Shown here: in pieces, positions 54,443 to 64,000 of the stretch
Layout: every line of letters begins with the position of its first letter
How positions within the stretch are numbered: the stretch's first letter is position 1
NCBI RefSeq assembly: GCF_016919245.1
Contig: NZ_JAFEJA010000001.1
Coordinates: forward strand, 4,913,501-4,977,500
Reading direction: 5' to 3'
Length of the DNA stretch: 64,000 bases
Source of the DNA: Streptomyces zhihengii
Lineage (GTDB): Bacteria; Actinomycetota; Actinomycetes; Streptomycetales; Streptomycetaceae
The notes under the pieces: model-generated
The model's input: the letters and a program-made list of their open reading frames with translations, nothing else
Told to the model about the DNA's origin: nothing
Database searches by the model: none
Translations under genes and position numbers: made by a program

Positions 54443-54604
54443 GCGGAACTCCCCTCCCCGCCTCGGTACGGCCCGCACGGATGCTGGCCGGTGACGGAGA
54501 GGCTACGCAACGTGGTCCCCGCTGTGGGCAGTTCTGGCAAATTCACGTGGGACATGCCCCGTCGGCGATAAGGTCCGCGGCCGAAAACCGCCGACGGGGC
54601 GGAC

Positions 54605-54624
54605 GCGGCGGCCCGCGCCGCCGC
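54605..54624 (-). terminator. Hairpin right after the APC permease stop
   Basis: Perfect 8-base stem gcggcggc (54605-54612) with its complement at 54617-54624, 4-base loop. Confidence 0.65.
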
Positions 54625-56013
54625 TCAGCCCTCCGGCCGCAGCTTCAGGAACAGCTTGTTCAGGCCCCACAGCAGCACGCCGATGCCGATCAGCCCGCCC
54701 GCGCGGATGTAGACCTCCGCCGCCCGGTCGGCGAGCGGACTGGCCAGAACCAGTGCGGTGAGGGCGCCGAGGACGGGCAGGACGGTCGGCGTCCGGAAGT
54801 GCGCGTGGCCGACCCGGTCCTTCCGGAGCACCAGGACGGCCACGTTGACCACCGCGAAGACGCAGAGCAGCAGGAACGAGGTGGTGTCGCCGAGCCCCTC
54901 GATCTCGCCCGTCGACACCAGTCCGATGGCGAGCACGGTGACGAAGACGATCCCGGTGACCGGGGTGCGGCGGCGGGGGAGCACCTTGCCCATGGCCTTG
55001 GGCAGGACGCGTTCGTTGGCCAGTCCGTAGCAGAGCCGGGAGGCCATCATGATGTTGATCAGGGCGGAGTTGGTGACGGCGAAGAGGGCGATCAGCGCGA
55101 AGAGCTTGGGCGGGAAGTCGACTCCGCCCGCCTTCACGACCTCCAGCAGCGGGCCGCTGGAGCCCTCCAGGGTGCGGTGGTCGACGAGCAGCGAGGACAC
55201 CAGCGCGACGAGCACGTAGATGGTGCCGGTGACGGTGACGCCGATGAAGATGGCGCGGGGGAAGGTGCGGACGGGATCCTTCGTCTCCTCGGCCATGTTG
55301 ACCGAGTCCTCGAAGCCGACGAAGGCGAAGAAACCGAGCGCGGTGGCGCCGAGCACGCCGGTGATCAGCGCGTATCCGGTGCCCGACGACTCGAACTCGG
55401 TCAGCCGGGCGGGCTCCCCGTCGCCGCTCATGACGGCCCAGGCGCCGATGCCCAGGATGATCGCCAGGCCGGTCAGCTCGACCGCGGTGAGCACCACGTT
55501 GGTCTTCACCGACTCCGAGACGCCGCGCAGCGCGAGGCAGGCGAGGGCGACGATGAAGACGATCGCGATCAGGGTGGCCGGGATCGCGTCGGTGAACTCC
55601 TGGAAGTAGTCGCCGCTGAAGGCGCGGGCCGCCGCGCTGGCGGACGACAGTCCCGAGCACATCACCATGAAGGCGACGATGAAGGTCAGGAACGGCACCT
55701 TGAACGCCTTCTGGGTGTAGAGCGCGGCGCCCGCGGCCTTCGGGTACTTCCCGACGAGTTCGACGTACGAGGCGGCGGTCAGCAGGGCGACCACGAAGCC
55801 GATGAGGAACGGCAGCCACAGGGCGCCGCCCACCTTGCCGGCGACCTTGCCGGTGGTGGCGTAGATGCCCGTGCCGAGGATGTCGCCGATGACGAAGAGG
55901 ATGAGCAGCTTCGGGCCGATGGCCCGCTTCAGGGAGGGCGAACCGTCCGCCTCCTCCGTCGTCGCCGTCGTCTCTGTCTTCTCCGTGCTGGGCCGTGGGC
56001 CGGATCCGCTCAT
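54625..56013 (-). CDS. APC-superfamily amino-acid permease
   Basis: Secondary transporter of 462 residues. The ATG at 56013 follows AGAGGA. Polar N-terminus (1-30), then TM1 IGPKLLILFVIGDILGTGIY with the unwound GDILGTGIY substrate loop, and about 12 TMs in all. TM3 region has VELVGKYPKAAGAALYTQKA, and TM6 VGFEDSVNMAEETKDPVRT is a typical CAT-family signature. No ligand is predictable. It lies upstream of the SRPBCC gene in the same orientation and divergent-upstream from the decarboxylase only through it. Confidence 0.9.
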   Translation of the reverse strand: MSGSGPRPSTEKTETTATTEEADGSPSLKRAIGPKLLILFVIGDILGTGIYATTGKVAGKVGGALWLPFLIGFVVALLTAASYVELVGKYPKAAGAALYTQKAFKVPFLTFIVAFMVMCSGLSSASAAARAFSGDYFQEFTDAIPATLIAIVFIVALACLALRGVSESVKTNVVLTAVELTGLAIILGIGAWAVMSGDGEPARLTEFESSGTGYALITGVLGATALGFFAFVGFEDSVNMAEETKDPVRTFPRAIFIGVTVTGTIYVLVALVSSLLVDHRTLEGSSGPLLEVVKAGGVDFPPKLFALIALFAVTNSALINIMMASRLCYGLANERVLPKAMGKVLPRRRTPVTGIVFVTVLAIGLVSTGEIEGLGDTTSFLLLCVFAVVNVAVLVLRKDRVGHAHFRTPTVLPVLGALTALVLASPLADRAAEVYIRAGGLIGIGVLLWGLNKLFLKLRPEG

Positions 56014-56124
56014 CGAGGTCCTCTTCCGCTCGCCGGTGGGGATTTTTCTGCCCGGTGCGGCCGAGGTGATTCCCCCCGTCCTCGCACGGCTGTGCGGTGG
56101 CGGTGCGGCGGGGGTGCGGTGGTG

Positions 56125-56598
56125 TCAGTGCGCGCGGTGCTCCACGGCGAGCGCCACGTCCGCCAGGTCGCGGGCGATCGCCCGCCGGACGGCGCGGGCG
56201 CCCAGTGCCCCGAACGCCTTGGCCAGCAGCCCCTTGACGCCCCCCGGGGGCACGGCGGTGAAGGTCATGTGGACGGTGGTCGTCTCGGGGCCGGCGGTGA
56301 GCAGGCGGAACTCGGAGATGTACCGGGTGCCGTGCGACTCGGCCTCCACCCGGTAGCGCTCGGCCGGTTCGACGGCCGTCACCCGCATCTCCTCGGTGGC
56401 CTCCTTGCCGAACATCCGGCGGGTCTCGCGCCAGCGGGTGCCGACGCCGAAGCCGCCCGGGGTGAGCACCTCGACCTTCTCGACGCCGCTGAGCACGGAC
56501 TCCCATGCCGTCAGGTCGGTCATCGTCTCCCACACCCGCCCGGGAGGCGCCTGGATCACGCGTTCGACCACGACCGTGCTGGTTGCCATGTCTTCCAT
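56125..56598 (-). CDS. SRPBCC-family lipid-binding-like protein
   Basis: A 157-residue START-like protein of the polyketide cyclase/dehydrase type. Starts at ATG 56598 (ATG 56589 is possible). Family signs: VERVIQAPPGRVWETMTDLTAWESVLSGV, later FRLLTAGPETTTVHMTFTA, and GARAVRRAIARDLADVALAV as the last helix. Binds a hydrophobic ligand in related proteins; here unknown. Between an APC permease and a PLP decarboxylase-like gene. Confidence 0.85.
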   Translation of the reverse strand: MEDMATSTVVVERVIQAPPGRVWETMTDLTAWESVLSGVEKVEVLTPGGFGVGTRWRETRRMFGKEATEEMRVTAVEPAERYRVEAESHGTRYISEFRLLTAGPETTTVHMTFTAVPPGGVKGLLAKAFGALGARAVRRAIARDLADVALAVEHRAH

Positions 56599-56629
56599 GG
56601 AACCACCGGGGTGCGGCCCCCGCCCCGCC

Positions 56630-58006
56630 TCAGGTGCCGAGCAGGGCGTCCCGGTGCTCCGCGCCCGCCTCCGCGACGAGCAGCTCCACGGACTGGGCCT
56701 CCCGCACGAGGGTGAAGGACATCCGGTCCGGGCCGTCCGCGGTGAAGCCGCGCACGGCGACCCGGGGGAGGCTGTTGTAGCCGTAGTGGCTGGTGAAGCA
56801 GTACGCGCCGGTGTCCGGCAGGGCGATCACGTCGCCCCGTTCCAGCAGCGGCAGCGCCCGCCGCTCGGCGATCAGATCGCCCGCGAAACAGGCGGGGCCG
56901 GCGATGTCCTGGGCCACCGGCGGCCCGGTGCGGGGCCTGCCCGCGGCGTCGTAGGCGAACACGCGCAGCGGCCAGGACACCGGGTCGTACACGGTGCGGG
57001 TGGCCACCTGGACACCGGCGTGGGTGACGGCGATCGGGCGGCCGCCCGCGGTCTTGGCGTACTCGACCCGGGCGAGGAGGAGCCCGTGCTTGGCGATCAG
57101 GGAGCGGCCGAACTCGGTCACCAGGCCGTAGCGCCCGTCGAACAGGCCCGGGACGTGCTTTTTCATCAGCCGGGCGTACTCCTCGTACGTCGGCGTGTGG
57201 TCGTCGCCGGTGAAGTCCACCGGGAGGCCGCCGCCGATGTCCACGGTGTCGACCCGGCGGCGCCCGGCCGCCGCGTTGATCTCCTCGGCCAGTTCGTACA
57301 CGGCCCGCACACCTTCCGCCATCCGGGTGAGGGCCATGCCCTGGGAGCCCGAGTGGACGTGCAGGCGGGTGAGCCGGGGGCGGTCGAGGAAGGCGCGGAC
57401 GACCCGCTCGCGGGCCCCCGGGTCGGCGAGGGCGAAGCCGAACTTGGAGGTGGCGGTCGCCGTGGACAGCGCGCCGATGGAACCGCCGCCGAGCTGCGGG
57501 TTCACCCGCAGGCCGAGGGGCGAGGCGGAGGCCGCGGCGGCCGGCAGGGCGTCCAGGAGGGCGAGCTCCTGCGGGTTGTCGGCGTTGACGGCGACGCCCA
57601 GGGCGAGGGCTTCCCGCAGCTCGTCCTCCGTCTTGGCGGGGGAGTCGAGCACGGTGCGCGCCGGCTCGATCCCGGCCGCGCGGGCGAGCGCCAGCTCGCC
57701 GGGGCTCGCCGCCTCCGCGCCGATGCCCTCGGAGCGCAGCAGCGCGAGGACGGGCACGAGCGGCGCCGCCTTCACGGCGAAGGCGTGCAGGACGGGCGCG
57801 GTGGTGACGGCGGCGAAGGCCCTGCGCAGCGCGGCCGCCGACGCGCGGATTCCCGCCACGTCGAGCAGGCCCACGACGGGTGGGCCCCCGGACAGGAGCC
57901 CCTGCTCCACGGCGGTGCGGACGGCCAGGTCACGGAGTTCCGGGCGCATGGCCGCCAGCCAATCACCGGCACGTGCCCGGCGCAGTGGTTGACTAGAACT
58001 ATTCAT
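56630..58006 (-). CDS. Fold-type III PLP decarboxylase-like (DAP/ornithine decarboxylase family)
   Basis: A 458-residue enzyme with an alanine-racemase-like barrel and C-terminal beta domain. PLP lysine in VLHAFAVKAAP, phosphate-binding GGGLPVD region, HVHSGSQG and TEFGRSLIAKHG; the C-terminal GAYCFTSHYGYNSLPR resembles the region that supplies the second subunit's active-site residues. Not the essential lysA by context: no threonine genes near. It may act on a D- or L-amino acid. The ATG at 58006 sits within a 25-base dyad; no ribosome-binding site is seen. Divergent from the hut operon. Confidence 0.85.
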   Translation of the reverse strand: MNSSSQPLRRARAGDWLAAMRPELRDLAVRTAVEQGLLSGGPPVVGLLDVAGIRASAAALRRAFAAVTTAPVLHAFAVKAAPLVPVLALLRSEGIGAEAASPGELALARAAGIEPARTVLDSPAKTEDELREALALGVAVNADNPQELALLDALPAAAASASPLGLRVNPQLGGGSIGALSTATATSKFGFALADPGARERVVRAFLDRPRLTRLHVHSGSQGMALTRMAEGVRAVYELAEEINAAAGRRRVDTVDIGGGLPVDFTGDDHTPTYEEYARLMKKHVPGLFDGRYGLVTEFGRSLIAKHGLLLARVEYAKTAGGRPIAVTHAGVQVATRTVYDPVSWPLRVFAYDAAGRPRTGPPVAQDIAGPACFAGDLIAERRALPLLERGDVIALPDTGAYCFTSHYGYNSLPRVAVRGFTADGPDRMSFTLVREAQSVELLVAEAGAEHRDALLGT

Positions 58007-58024
58007 GCGGCCAGGATGTGAATA
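58000..58024. promoter_or_regulatory. Dyad at the divergent hut / decarboxylase promoter
   Basis: TATTCA (58000-58005) and TGAATA (58019-58024) with a 13-base spacer gcg-rich centre. It overlaps the start codon of the decarboxylase (58006-58004) and lies about 65 bases before hutU. Position suits a shared operator. Confidence 0.45.
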
Positions 58025-58084
58025 CAGAGTTGAACAGTCAGCGCCCGCGACCGCGGACGCCGGGTGACGCGAGGAGGCATCGCC

Positions 58085-59749
58085 ATGTCAGGACCCCGCC
58101 CCGTACGGGCACCGCGCGGTACGGAACTGAGCGCCCTGGGATGGCAGCAGGAAGCCGCCCTCCGCATGCTCCAGAACAACCTCGACCCCGAGGTCGCCGA
58201 GCACCCCGACAAGCTCGTCGTCTACGGCGGCACCGGAAAGGCCGCCCGCGACTGGCGCTCCTTCGACGCCATGGTGCGCACCCTGCGGACCCTCAAGCAG
58301 GACGAGACGATGCTCGTCCAGTCGGGCCGCCCGGTCGGCGTCATGCAGACCCACGAGTGGGCCCCGCGCGTCCTGATCGCCAACTCCAACCTGGTGGGCG
58401 ACTGGGCCAACTGGGAGGAGTTCCGGCGCCTGGAGGCCCTCGGCCTCACCATGTACGGCCAGATGACGGCCGGTTCCTGGATCTACATCGGGACCCAGGG
58501 CATCCTCCAGGGCACCTACGAGACCTTCGCCGCCGTCGCCGCCAAGAAGTTCGGCGGCACCCTGGCCGGCACCATCACCCTCACCGCCGGCCTCGGCGGC
58601 ATGGGCGGCGCCCAGCCGCTCGCCGTCACCATGAACGACGGCGTCGCCATCTGCATCGACTGCGACCCCCGCGCCATCGACCGCCGCATCGAGCACCGCT
58701 ACCTCGACGTGAAGGCCGACAGCCCGGCCCACGCCCTCCGGCTGGCGACCGAGGCGCGCGACGCCCGCCGCCCGCTCTCCATCGGCCTCCTCGGCAACGC
58801 CGCGGACCTGCTGCCGCGGCTGCTCGCCGAGGGCGCGCCGATCGACATCGTCACGGACCAGACCTCCGCCCACGACCCGCTGGCCTACCTGCCGTCGGGC
58901 ATGGCCTTCGAGGACATGGCGGACGCGGCGGCCAAGGACCCGGCGGGCTTCACCACCCGCGCCCGCGAGTCCATGGCGCGCCACGTCGAGGCGATGGTCG
59001 GCTTCATGGACGCGGGTGCCGAGGTCTTCGACTACGGCAACTCGATCCGCGGCGAGGCCCAGCTCGCCGGCTACGACCGGGCGTTCGCCTTCCCCGGCTT
59101 CGTGCCCGCCTACATCCGCCCGCTGTTCTGCGAGGGCAAGGGCCCGTTCCGCTGGGCGGCGCTGTCCGGCGAGGCGTCCGACATCCACCGGACGGACAAG
59201 GCGATCCTCGACCTCTTCCCGGAGAACGAGTCCCTGCACCGCTGGATCAGGATGGCCGGCGAGCGCGTCCACTTCCAGGGCCTGCCCGCCCGCATCTGCT
59301 GGCTCGGCTACGGCGAACGCGACCGGGCCGGCGAGCGCTTCAACGACATGGTCGCCTCCGGGGAGCTCCAGGCCCCGCTGGCCATCGGCCGGGACCACCT
59401 CGACTGCGGCTCCGTCGCCTCCCCGTACCGCGAGACCGAGGCCATGCTCGACGGCTCCGACGCCATCGCCGACTGGCCGCTCCTCAACGCCATGGTCAAC
59501 GTCGCCTCCGGCGCCTCCTGGGTCTCCCTCCACCACGGCGGCGGTGTCGGCATGGGCCGCTCCATCCACGCCGGCCAGGTCACGGTCGCCGACGGCACCG
59601 CGCTCGCGGGCGAGAAGATCCGCCGGGTGCTCACCAACGACCCCGGCATGGGCGTCATCCGCCACGTCGACGCGGGCTACGACATCGCCGAGTCCGTGTC
59701 CGACGCCAAGGGCGTCCGTGTCCCGATGCGGGAGGACGACTCCGCGTGA
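58085..59749 (+). CDS. hutU: Urocanate hydratase HutU
   Basis: Converts urocanate to imidazolonepropionate with tightly bound NAD; 554 residues. The ATG at 58085 has GAGGAGG 7 bases upstream; the GTG at 58064 lacks one. Hallmarks: [14 protein letters not shown] at 40-55, [15 protein letters not shown] of the NAD site and [15 protein letters not shown] near the active site. First gene of the hutU-M20-hutF-hutI operon; hutH is not in this window. The stop overlaps the next start by GTGA. Confidence 0.97.
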   Translation: MSGPRPVRAPRGTELSALGWQQEAALRMLQNNLDPEVAEHPDKLVVYGGTGKAARDWRSFDAMVRTLRTLKQDETMLVQSGRPVGVMQTHEWAPRVLIANSNLVGDWANWEEFRRLEALGLTMYGQMTAGSWIYIGTQGILQGTYETFAAVAAKKFGGTLAGTITLTAGLGGMGGAQPLAVTMNDGVAICIDCDPRAIDRRIEHRYLDVKADSPAHALRLATEARDARRPLSIGLLGNAADLLPRLLAEGAPIDIVTDQTSAHDPLAYLPSGMAFEDMADAAAKDPAGFTTRARESMARHVEAMVGFMDAGAEVFDYGNSIRGEAQLAGYDRAFAFPGFVPAYIRPLFCEGKGPFRWAALSGEASDIHRTDKAILDLFPENESLHRWIRMAGERVHFQGLPARICWLGYGERDRAGERFNDMVASGELQAPLAIGRDHLDCGSVASPYRETEAMLDGSDAIADWPLLNAMVNVASGASWVSLHHGGGVGMGRSIHAGQVTVADGTALAGEKIRRVLTNDPGMGVIRHVDAGYDIAESVSDAKGVRVPMREDDSA

Positions 59750-60957
59750 GCGAGACCTTTCACGCCATGTGGCGGTCGCTGCGGCCCATCGGCCGCAGCG
59801 CCGCCTCCGGCGGCTACCGCCGCTACGCCTGGACCGGGGCCGACGCCGACTGCCGGCTGTGGTTCCGGATGCAGGCGGAGGCCCGGCGGCTGGACTACGA
59901 GGTCGACCGGAACGGCAACCAGTGGGCCTGGCTCGGCGACCGGGAGGCCGGCGACGCCGTGGTCACCGGCTCGCACCTGGACTCCGTCCCCGACGGCGGC
60001 GCCTTCGACGGGCCGCTCGGCGTGGTGTCCGCCTTCGCCGCGCTCGACGAACTGCGCTCCCGCGGCGCGCTGTTCCGGCGCCCCTTCGCCGTCGTCAACT
60101 TCGCCGACGAGGAGGGCGCCCGCTTCGGCCTCGCCTGCGTCGGCTCCCGCCTGGTCTCCGGGCAGCTGACGAAGGCGCAGGCGTACGCGCTGCACGACGC
60201 CGACGGGATCAGCCTCCCCGAGGCCATGGAGGCCGCCGGGCACGACCCCGCGGGCATCGGCCCCGACCCGGCGCGGCTCGCCCGGATCGGCGCCTTCGTC
60301 GAGCTCCATGTGGAACAGGGCAGGGCCCTCGACCTCTCCGGGGACGCCATCGGCATCGCCTCGGCGATCTGGCCGCACGGCCGCTGGCGCTACGACTTCG
60401 CCGGCGAGGCCAACCACGCGGGCACCACCCGTCTCGTCGACCGCCGGGACCCGATGCTCACCTACGCAGAGACGGTGCTCGCCGCCCGGCGCGAGGCCGA
60501 ACTCGCGGGCGCCGTGGCCACCTTCGGCAAGATCGCCGTCGAGCCCAACGGGGTCAACGCCATCCCCTCCCTCGTCCGCGGCTGGCTCGACGCCCGGGCC
60601 GCCGACCACGCGGCGCTCGACACGGTCGTCGCCGGGATCGAGGCCGCCGCGCGCGAGCACGCCGCCCGCCAGGGCATCGACCTGACCGTCGTCCGGGAGT
60701 CGTTCACCCCGGTGGTGGAGTTCGCGCACGCGCTGCGCGACGAGCTCGCGGGCATCCTCGGCGAGAAGACCCCCGTGCTCGGCACCGGCGCGGGACACGA
60801 CGCCGGAATCCTCTCCGGATCCGTCCCGACCGCCATGCTGTTCGTACGGAACCCCACCGGCGTCTCGCACTCCCCGGCCGAGACCGCGGCCGAGGACGAC
60901 TGCGTCGCCGGGGTCCTCGCACTCGCCGACGTCCTGGAGGGTCTCGCGTGCAGGTGA
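59746..60957 (+). CDS. M20-family amidohydrolase (allantoate/N-carbamoyl amidase-like)
   Basis: Zn-dependent amidase of 403 residues; GTG at 59746 overlaps the hutU stop. The family is that of allantoate amidohydrolase and N-carbamoyl-L-amino-acid hydrolase. Metal ligands are visible in [20 protein letters not shown] (His, Asp), [11 protein letters not shown] (Glu), [10 protein letters not shown] (His) and [12 protein letters not shown]. Embedded between hutU and hutF. Since the pathway here makes N-formyl-glutamate (see hutF) and no HutG homolog is present, hydrolysis of N-formylglutamate is a good candidate role; this is inference. Confidence 0.9.
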   Translation: MSETFHAMWRSLRPIGRSAASGGYRRYAWTGADADCRLWFRMQAEARRLDYEVDRNGNQWAWLGDREAGDAVVTGSHLDSVPDGGAFDGPLGVVSAFAALDELRSRGALFRRPFAVVNFADEEGARFGLACVGSRLVSGQLTKAQAYALHDADGISLPEAMEAAGHDPAGIGPDPARLARIGAFVELHVEQGRALDLSGDAIGIASAIWPHGRWRYDFAGEANHAGTTRLVDRRDPMLTYAETVLAARREAELAGAVATFGKIAVEPNGVNAIPSLVRGWLDARAADHAALDTVVAGIEAAAREHAARQGIDLTVVRESFTPVVEFAHALRDELAGILGEKTPVLGTGAGHDAGILSGSVPTAMLFVRNPTGVSHSPAETAAEDDCVAGVLALADVLEGLACR

Positions 60958-62300
60958 CGTACTGGCTGGAGCACGCCTGGCTCGACCCGGACGTCGAGCC
61001 GGGCGTGACCCTGACCGTGTCGGCCGGCGGCTCCGGCACGGACGGCCGGATCACCGGGGTGCGCACCGGGGAGGCCACCCCGCCGCCCGGCGCCGTCGTC
61101 CTGCGCGGACTGACCGTGCCCGGCCTCGCCAACGCCCACTCGCACGCCTTCCACCGGGCGCTGCGCGGTACCGTCCAGGTCGGCTCCGGCACCTTCTGGA
61201 CCTGGCGCGAGGTGATGTACCGGGTCGCCTCCCGCCTCACCCCGGACACGTACCACGACCTCGCCCGCGCGGTGTACGCGGAGATGGCCCTGGCCGGGAT
61301 CACTGCCGTCGGCGAGTTCCACTATGTGCACCACGCGCCCGGCGGGACGCGCTACGCCGACCCCAACGCGATGGGCGAGGCCCTCGTGGCGGCGGCCGCC
61401 GACGCGGGGATCCGGATCACCCTGCTCGACACGGCCTACCTCTCCTCCGGCTTCGGCGCCGCCCCCGGCAAGCACCAGCTCCGCTTCTCCGACGGCACGG
61501 CCGACGCCTGGGCCGAGCGGGTGTCCCGGCTGAAGGACCGGGACGGCGCACGCATCGGCGCGGCCGTCCACTCCGTCCGTGCCGTGCCCGCGGACCAGCT
61601 CGCCACCGTGGCCGCCTGGGCCGCCGAACGCGGCGCACCGCTCCATGTCCACCTCTCGGAGCAGACGGCCGAGAACGACGCCTGCCTCGCCGCGCACGGC
61701 CGCACGCCCACCGAACTGCTCGCCGAGCACGGGGTGCTGGGCCCGCGGACCACGGGCGTCCACAACACCCATCTCACCGAGCACGACATCGCGCTCCTCG
61801 GGAACTCGGGCACCGGCACCTGCATGTGCCCGACGACCGAACGCGACCTCGCCGACGGCATCGGCCCCGCCGTCGCCCTCCAGCGCGCGGGCTCCCCGCT
61901 CTCGCTCGGCAGCGACAGCCACGCCGTCGTCGACCTGCTGGAGGAGGCGCGGGCCATGGAGCTGAACGAGCGCCTGCGCTCGCGCACCCGAGGTCACTGG
62001 ACCGCGGCGGCCCTGCTGCGGGCCGCGTCGGCCGACGGCCACGCCGCACTCGGCTGGGAGGAGGCGGGCAGACTGGAACAGGGCGCGCTCGCCGACTTCA
62101 CCACGATCGCCCTGGACTCCGTCAGGACAGCGGGGCCGGTGCCGCGTCTGGCAGCCGAGACGGCGGTATTCGCAGCGTCGGCAGCGGATGTGCGGCACAC
62201 GGTCGTGGGAGGACGCCATGTCGTACGGGACGGCGCCCACCGCTCCGTACCGGACGTGGCCCGCGCCCTCGCGGACTCGATCGCCGCCCTGCGCGGCTGA
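60948..62300 (+). CDS. hutF: Formimidoylglutamate deiminase HutF
   Basis: Amidohydrolase-superfamily enzyme, 450 residues, converting N-formimino-glutamate to N-formylglutamate plus ammonia. The GTG at 60948 overlaps the upstream gene by 10 bases and has GGAGG 7 bases before it; GTG 60954 is an alternative. Metal His pair in [19 protein letters not shown] and the NTHLTEHDI segment, and the metal Asp in LGSDSHA. Its presence sets the five-step route (formate released) rather than HutG-type formamide release. Confidence 0.93.
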   Translation: MQVTYWLEHAWLDPDVEPGVTLTVSAGGSGTDGRITGVRTGEATPPPGAVVLRGLTVPGLANAHSHAFHRALRGTVQVGSGTFWTWREVMYRVASRLTPDTYHDLARAVYAEMALAGITAVGEFHYVHHAPGGTRYADPNAMGEALVAAAADAGIRITLLDTAYLSSGFGAAPGKHQLRFSDGTADAWAERVSRLKDRDGARIGAAVHSVRAVPADQLATVAAWAAERGAPLHVHLSEQTAENDACLAAHGRTPTELLAEHGVLGPRTTGVHNTHLTEHDIALLGNSGTGTCMCPTTERDLADGIGPAVALQRAGSPLSLGSDSHAVVDLLEEARAMELNERLRSRTRGHWTAAALLRAASADGHAALGWEEAGRLEQGALADFTTIALDSVRTAGPVPRLAAETAVFAASAADVRHTVVGGRHVVRDGAHRSVPDVARALADSIAALRG

Positions 62301-62317
62301 AGGAGGCACCTCTCACC

Positions 62318-63574
62318 ATGAACACGGGCCCCGCCGCGACGAACAGCCCGGTGGCCACCCCCGGACCCACGAGCGCGAACAGCGCCGTGGCGACGGAGGC
62401 CACCGCCATCGTCAACATCGCCAGTCTGGTCACCAACGATCCCTCCCTCGGTGAGGGAACGCCCCTCGGTCTGATCAGGGACGCGGCCGTCGTCGTCGAA
62501 GGCGACCGTGTCGTCTGGGTCGGTGGATCAAGCAAAGCACCCGCCACTGACAACCGGATCGACGCCGGGGGACGGGCGGTGATCCCCGGCTTCGTGGACT
62601 CCCACTCGCACCTGGTCTTCGCCGGCGACCGCACCGCCGAGTTCAACGCCCGGATGTCCGGACGCTCCTACTCCGCCGGCGGCATCCGCACCACGGTCGC
62701 CGCCACCCGCGCCGCGAGCGACGAGGAGCTGGAGGCCAACCTCGTCCGCCACCTCGACGAGGCGCTCCGCCAGGGCACCACCACCTTCGAGACCAAGTCC
62801 GGCTACGGGCTCACCGTCGAGGACGAGGCCCGGGCGCTGCGGATCGCCGCGCGCCACACGGACGAGGTGACCTACCTCGGCGCCCACATCGTCGCGCCCG
62901 AGTTCGCGGACGACCCGGCGGCCTATGTCGCCCTGGTCACCGGCGAGATGCTCGACGCCTGCGCGCCGCACGCCCGCTGGGTCGACGTGTTCTGCGAGAA
63001 GGGCGCCTTCGACGGCGACCAGGCCCGGGCGATCCTCACGGCGGGCAGGGCCAAGGGCCTGGTGCCGCGCGTGCACGCCAACCAGCTCACGTACGGCCCC
63101 GGGGTGCAGCTCGCCGTGGAGCTCGGCGCCGCCTCGGCCGACCACTGCACCCACCTCACCGACGAGGACGTCGACGCCCTCGCGAACGGCTCCACCGTGG
63201 CCACGCTGCTGCCCGGCGCGGAGTTCTCCACCCGGGCCGAGTGGCCCGACGCCCGGCGGCTGCTCGACGCGGGGGCCACCGTCGCCCTGTCGACGGACTG
63301 CAACCCCGGCTCGTCGTTCACCTCGTCGATGCCCTTCTGCATCGCCCTGGCCGTACGGGACATGGGCATGACGCCCGACGAGGCCCTGTGGTCCGCGACC
63401 GCCGGCGGGGCGGCGGCCCTGCGCCGCACGGACATCGGCCGCCTCACCCCGGGCGCCCGCGCCGACCTGGTCGTCCTGGACGCCCCGAGCCACGTCCACC
63501 TCGCCTACCGCCCGGGCGTCCCCCTGGCCCACCACGTCCTCCGCGCCGGCCTCCCCATCCCCACCGGCGTCTGA
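62318..63574 (+). CDS. hutI: Imidazolonepropionase HutI
   Basis: Opens imidazolone-5-propionate to formimino-glutamate; 418 residues. Start ATG 62318 with AGGAGG 11 bases upstream. An Ala/Thr/Pro-rich N-terminal extension of about 30 residues precedes the fold. Metal site [11 protein letters not shown], the conserved [11 protein letters not shown] and AHIVAPEF regions, [15 protein letters not shown] VHANQL, and [14 protein letters not shown]. Operon order is enzymatically U, (M20), F, I. Confidence 0.95.
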   Translation: MNTGPAATNSPVATPGPTSANSAVATEATAIVNIASLVTNDPSLGEGTPLGLIRDAAVVVEGDRVVWVGGSSKAPATDNRIDAGGRAVIPGFVDSHSHLVFAGDRTAEFNARMSGRSYSAGGIRTTVAATRAASDEELEANLVRHLDEALRQGTTTFETKSGYGLTVEDEARALRIAARHTDEVTYLGAHIVAPEFADDPAAYVALVTGEMLDACAPHARWVDVFCEKGAFDGDQARAILTAGRAKGLVPRVHANQLTYGPGVQLAVELGAASADHCTHLTDEDVDALANGSTVATLLPGAEFSTRAEWPDARRLLDAGATVALSTDCNPGSSFTSSMPFCIALAVRDMGMTPDEALWSATAGGAAALRRTDIGRLTPGARADLVVLDAPSHVHLAYRPGVPLAHHVLRAGLPIPTGV

Positions 63575-63581
63575 GACGACC

Positions 63582-63600
63582 GCACCGCGGGGCGCGGTGC
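63582..63600 (+). terminator. Hairpin after hutI
   Basis: Perfect 8-base stem GCACCGCG (63582-63589) with CGCGGTGC (63593-63600), 3-base loop, 8 bases past the stop. Confidence 0.75.
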
Positions 63601-63630
63601 TCCCCGTACCGGGGGCCCGGTCGCTTGTTC

Positions 63631-63873
63631 CAGCCCCGCCGGCGTTCGAGGCGACCGCGCGGAGCGCGGTGCCGCTCGTGCCGGGGCGCGGCGGCACACG
63701 TCCCGCAGCGCCCACGGGCCCCGGCAGGGGCATGCCGGGGCGCGGTGCCGCCCGGGCCCGCTCACGGCACCTGGCGGCTGTGGGGGTGCCCCGTGCGCGG
63801 TGCCGCTCGTGCCGGGCTCGGCGGCACGCGCCCCGCACCGCCCACGGGCCCCGGCAGGGGCGTGCCGGGGCGC
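63631..63873. repeat. Dispersed repeat arm and 130-bp-spaced direct repeat, cluster C
   Basis: 63631-63651 (cagccccgccggcgttcgag) is a further copy of the palindromic family of clusters A and B. It is followed by a direct repeat: 63665-63743 and 63796-63873 share about 75 bases, including cccacgggccccggcagggg and gccgctcgtgccggg, offset by 130-131 bases. Nothing here looks coding; 63601-63931 has no gene. Confidence 0.75.
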
Positions 63874-63931
63874 GGCGGCACGCGCGGCCGGTGAACGCCC
63901 CGCACTCTCAGCAGCGCCCCCGCCAGGCCCC

Positions 63932-64000
63932 TCACCCCAGCAGATGCGCCCAACTGCGCGGGTGCGCCGCCAGGTAGGCGCGGAGCGACTGGGCCGGGTG
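63932..64000 (-). CDS. C-terminal end of an unidentified gene
   Basis: An open frame enters from the right edge and ends with TGA at 63934-63932 after 22 codons; the end reads QSLRAYLAAHPRSWAHLLG. Too short to assign a family. Codon usage is normal for the genus, but the call rests on the lack of any other gene on this end. Confidence 0.4.
   Translation of the reverse strand, partial: HPAQSLRAYLAAHPRSWAHLLG

Overview
This window is chromosomal DNA of a Streptomyces or a very close relative. GC content is very high, third codon positions are almost all G or C, GTG starts are common, and I saw no in-frame TTA codon in any gene called here. The gene set is typical of the genus: the UUA-reading leucine tRNA (bldA), two Rpf-type cell-wall lytic proteins, DivIC, a MurR/RpiR regulator, roadblock proteins and a hut operon. 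From memory, the order resembles the conserved core region of S. coelicolor that holds mfd, eno and bldA; I could not check this. No insertion sequence, prophage, CRISPR array or rRNA was seen.

Layout. 1-10 kb: the 5' part of an MFS exporter, a MacB-like ABC pair, the transcription-repair factor mfd, a lipid-anchored HNH nuclease and a GNAT enzyme. 10-16 kb: a DUF4190/DUF4352-type membrane protein, an orphan HTH-plus-N6-adenine-methylase protein with an altered catalytic motif, and a membrane protein overlapping a Ser/Thr kinase. 16-20 kb: a YfhO-like GT-C protein divergent from a polyprenyl-phosphate glycosyltransferase and a GtrA flippase, which together look like a complete membrane glycosylation system. 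20-25.5 kb: a SurA-N lipoprotein, mazG, a cytochrome P450 and two Rpf proteins; the second Rpf gene lies behind a c-di-AMP (ydaO) riboswitch. 25.9-29.4 kb: eno, divIC, DUF501 and ppx, all co-oriented. 29.4-33 kb: a double-VOC protein and a subtilase divergent from a LuxR regulator. 33-34 kb: a repeat field with a 46-bp tandem array. 34-41 kb: ndh behind a Rex-type operator, a cyclopropane-fatty-acid-synthase-like methyltransferase, a second MacB-like ABC pair paralogous to the first, and bldA.

41-50 kb: a PQQ-like propeller lipoprotein, a Bax inhibitor-1 protein, small hypotheticals, a thiolase, an SGNH hydrolase and cystathionine beta-synthase. 50-56.6 kb: a MurR/RpiR regulator, a four-gene roadblock/DUF4388-like cluster without a GTPase or histidine kinase, an APC permease and an SRPBCC protein. 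56.6-63.6 kb: a fold-type III PLP decarboxylase-like gene divergent from hutU, an M20 amidohydrolase, hutF and hutI. This run would take urocanate to glutamate by the formylglutamate route, with the M20 enzyme as candidate for the missing last step. The last 70 bases hold the end of an unidentified minus-strand gene.

Regulatory themes. Several genes have a -10-like hexamer ending 6 or 7 bases before the start codon, which implies leaderless mRNAs. Perfect GC-rich hairpins follow many genes. One family of palindromic intergenic repeats recurs in three places and even supplies the stop codon of the YfhO-like gene.
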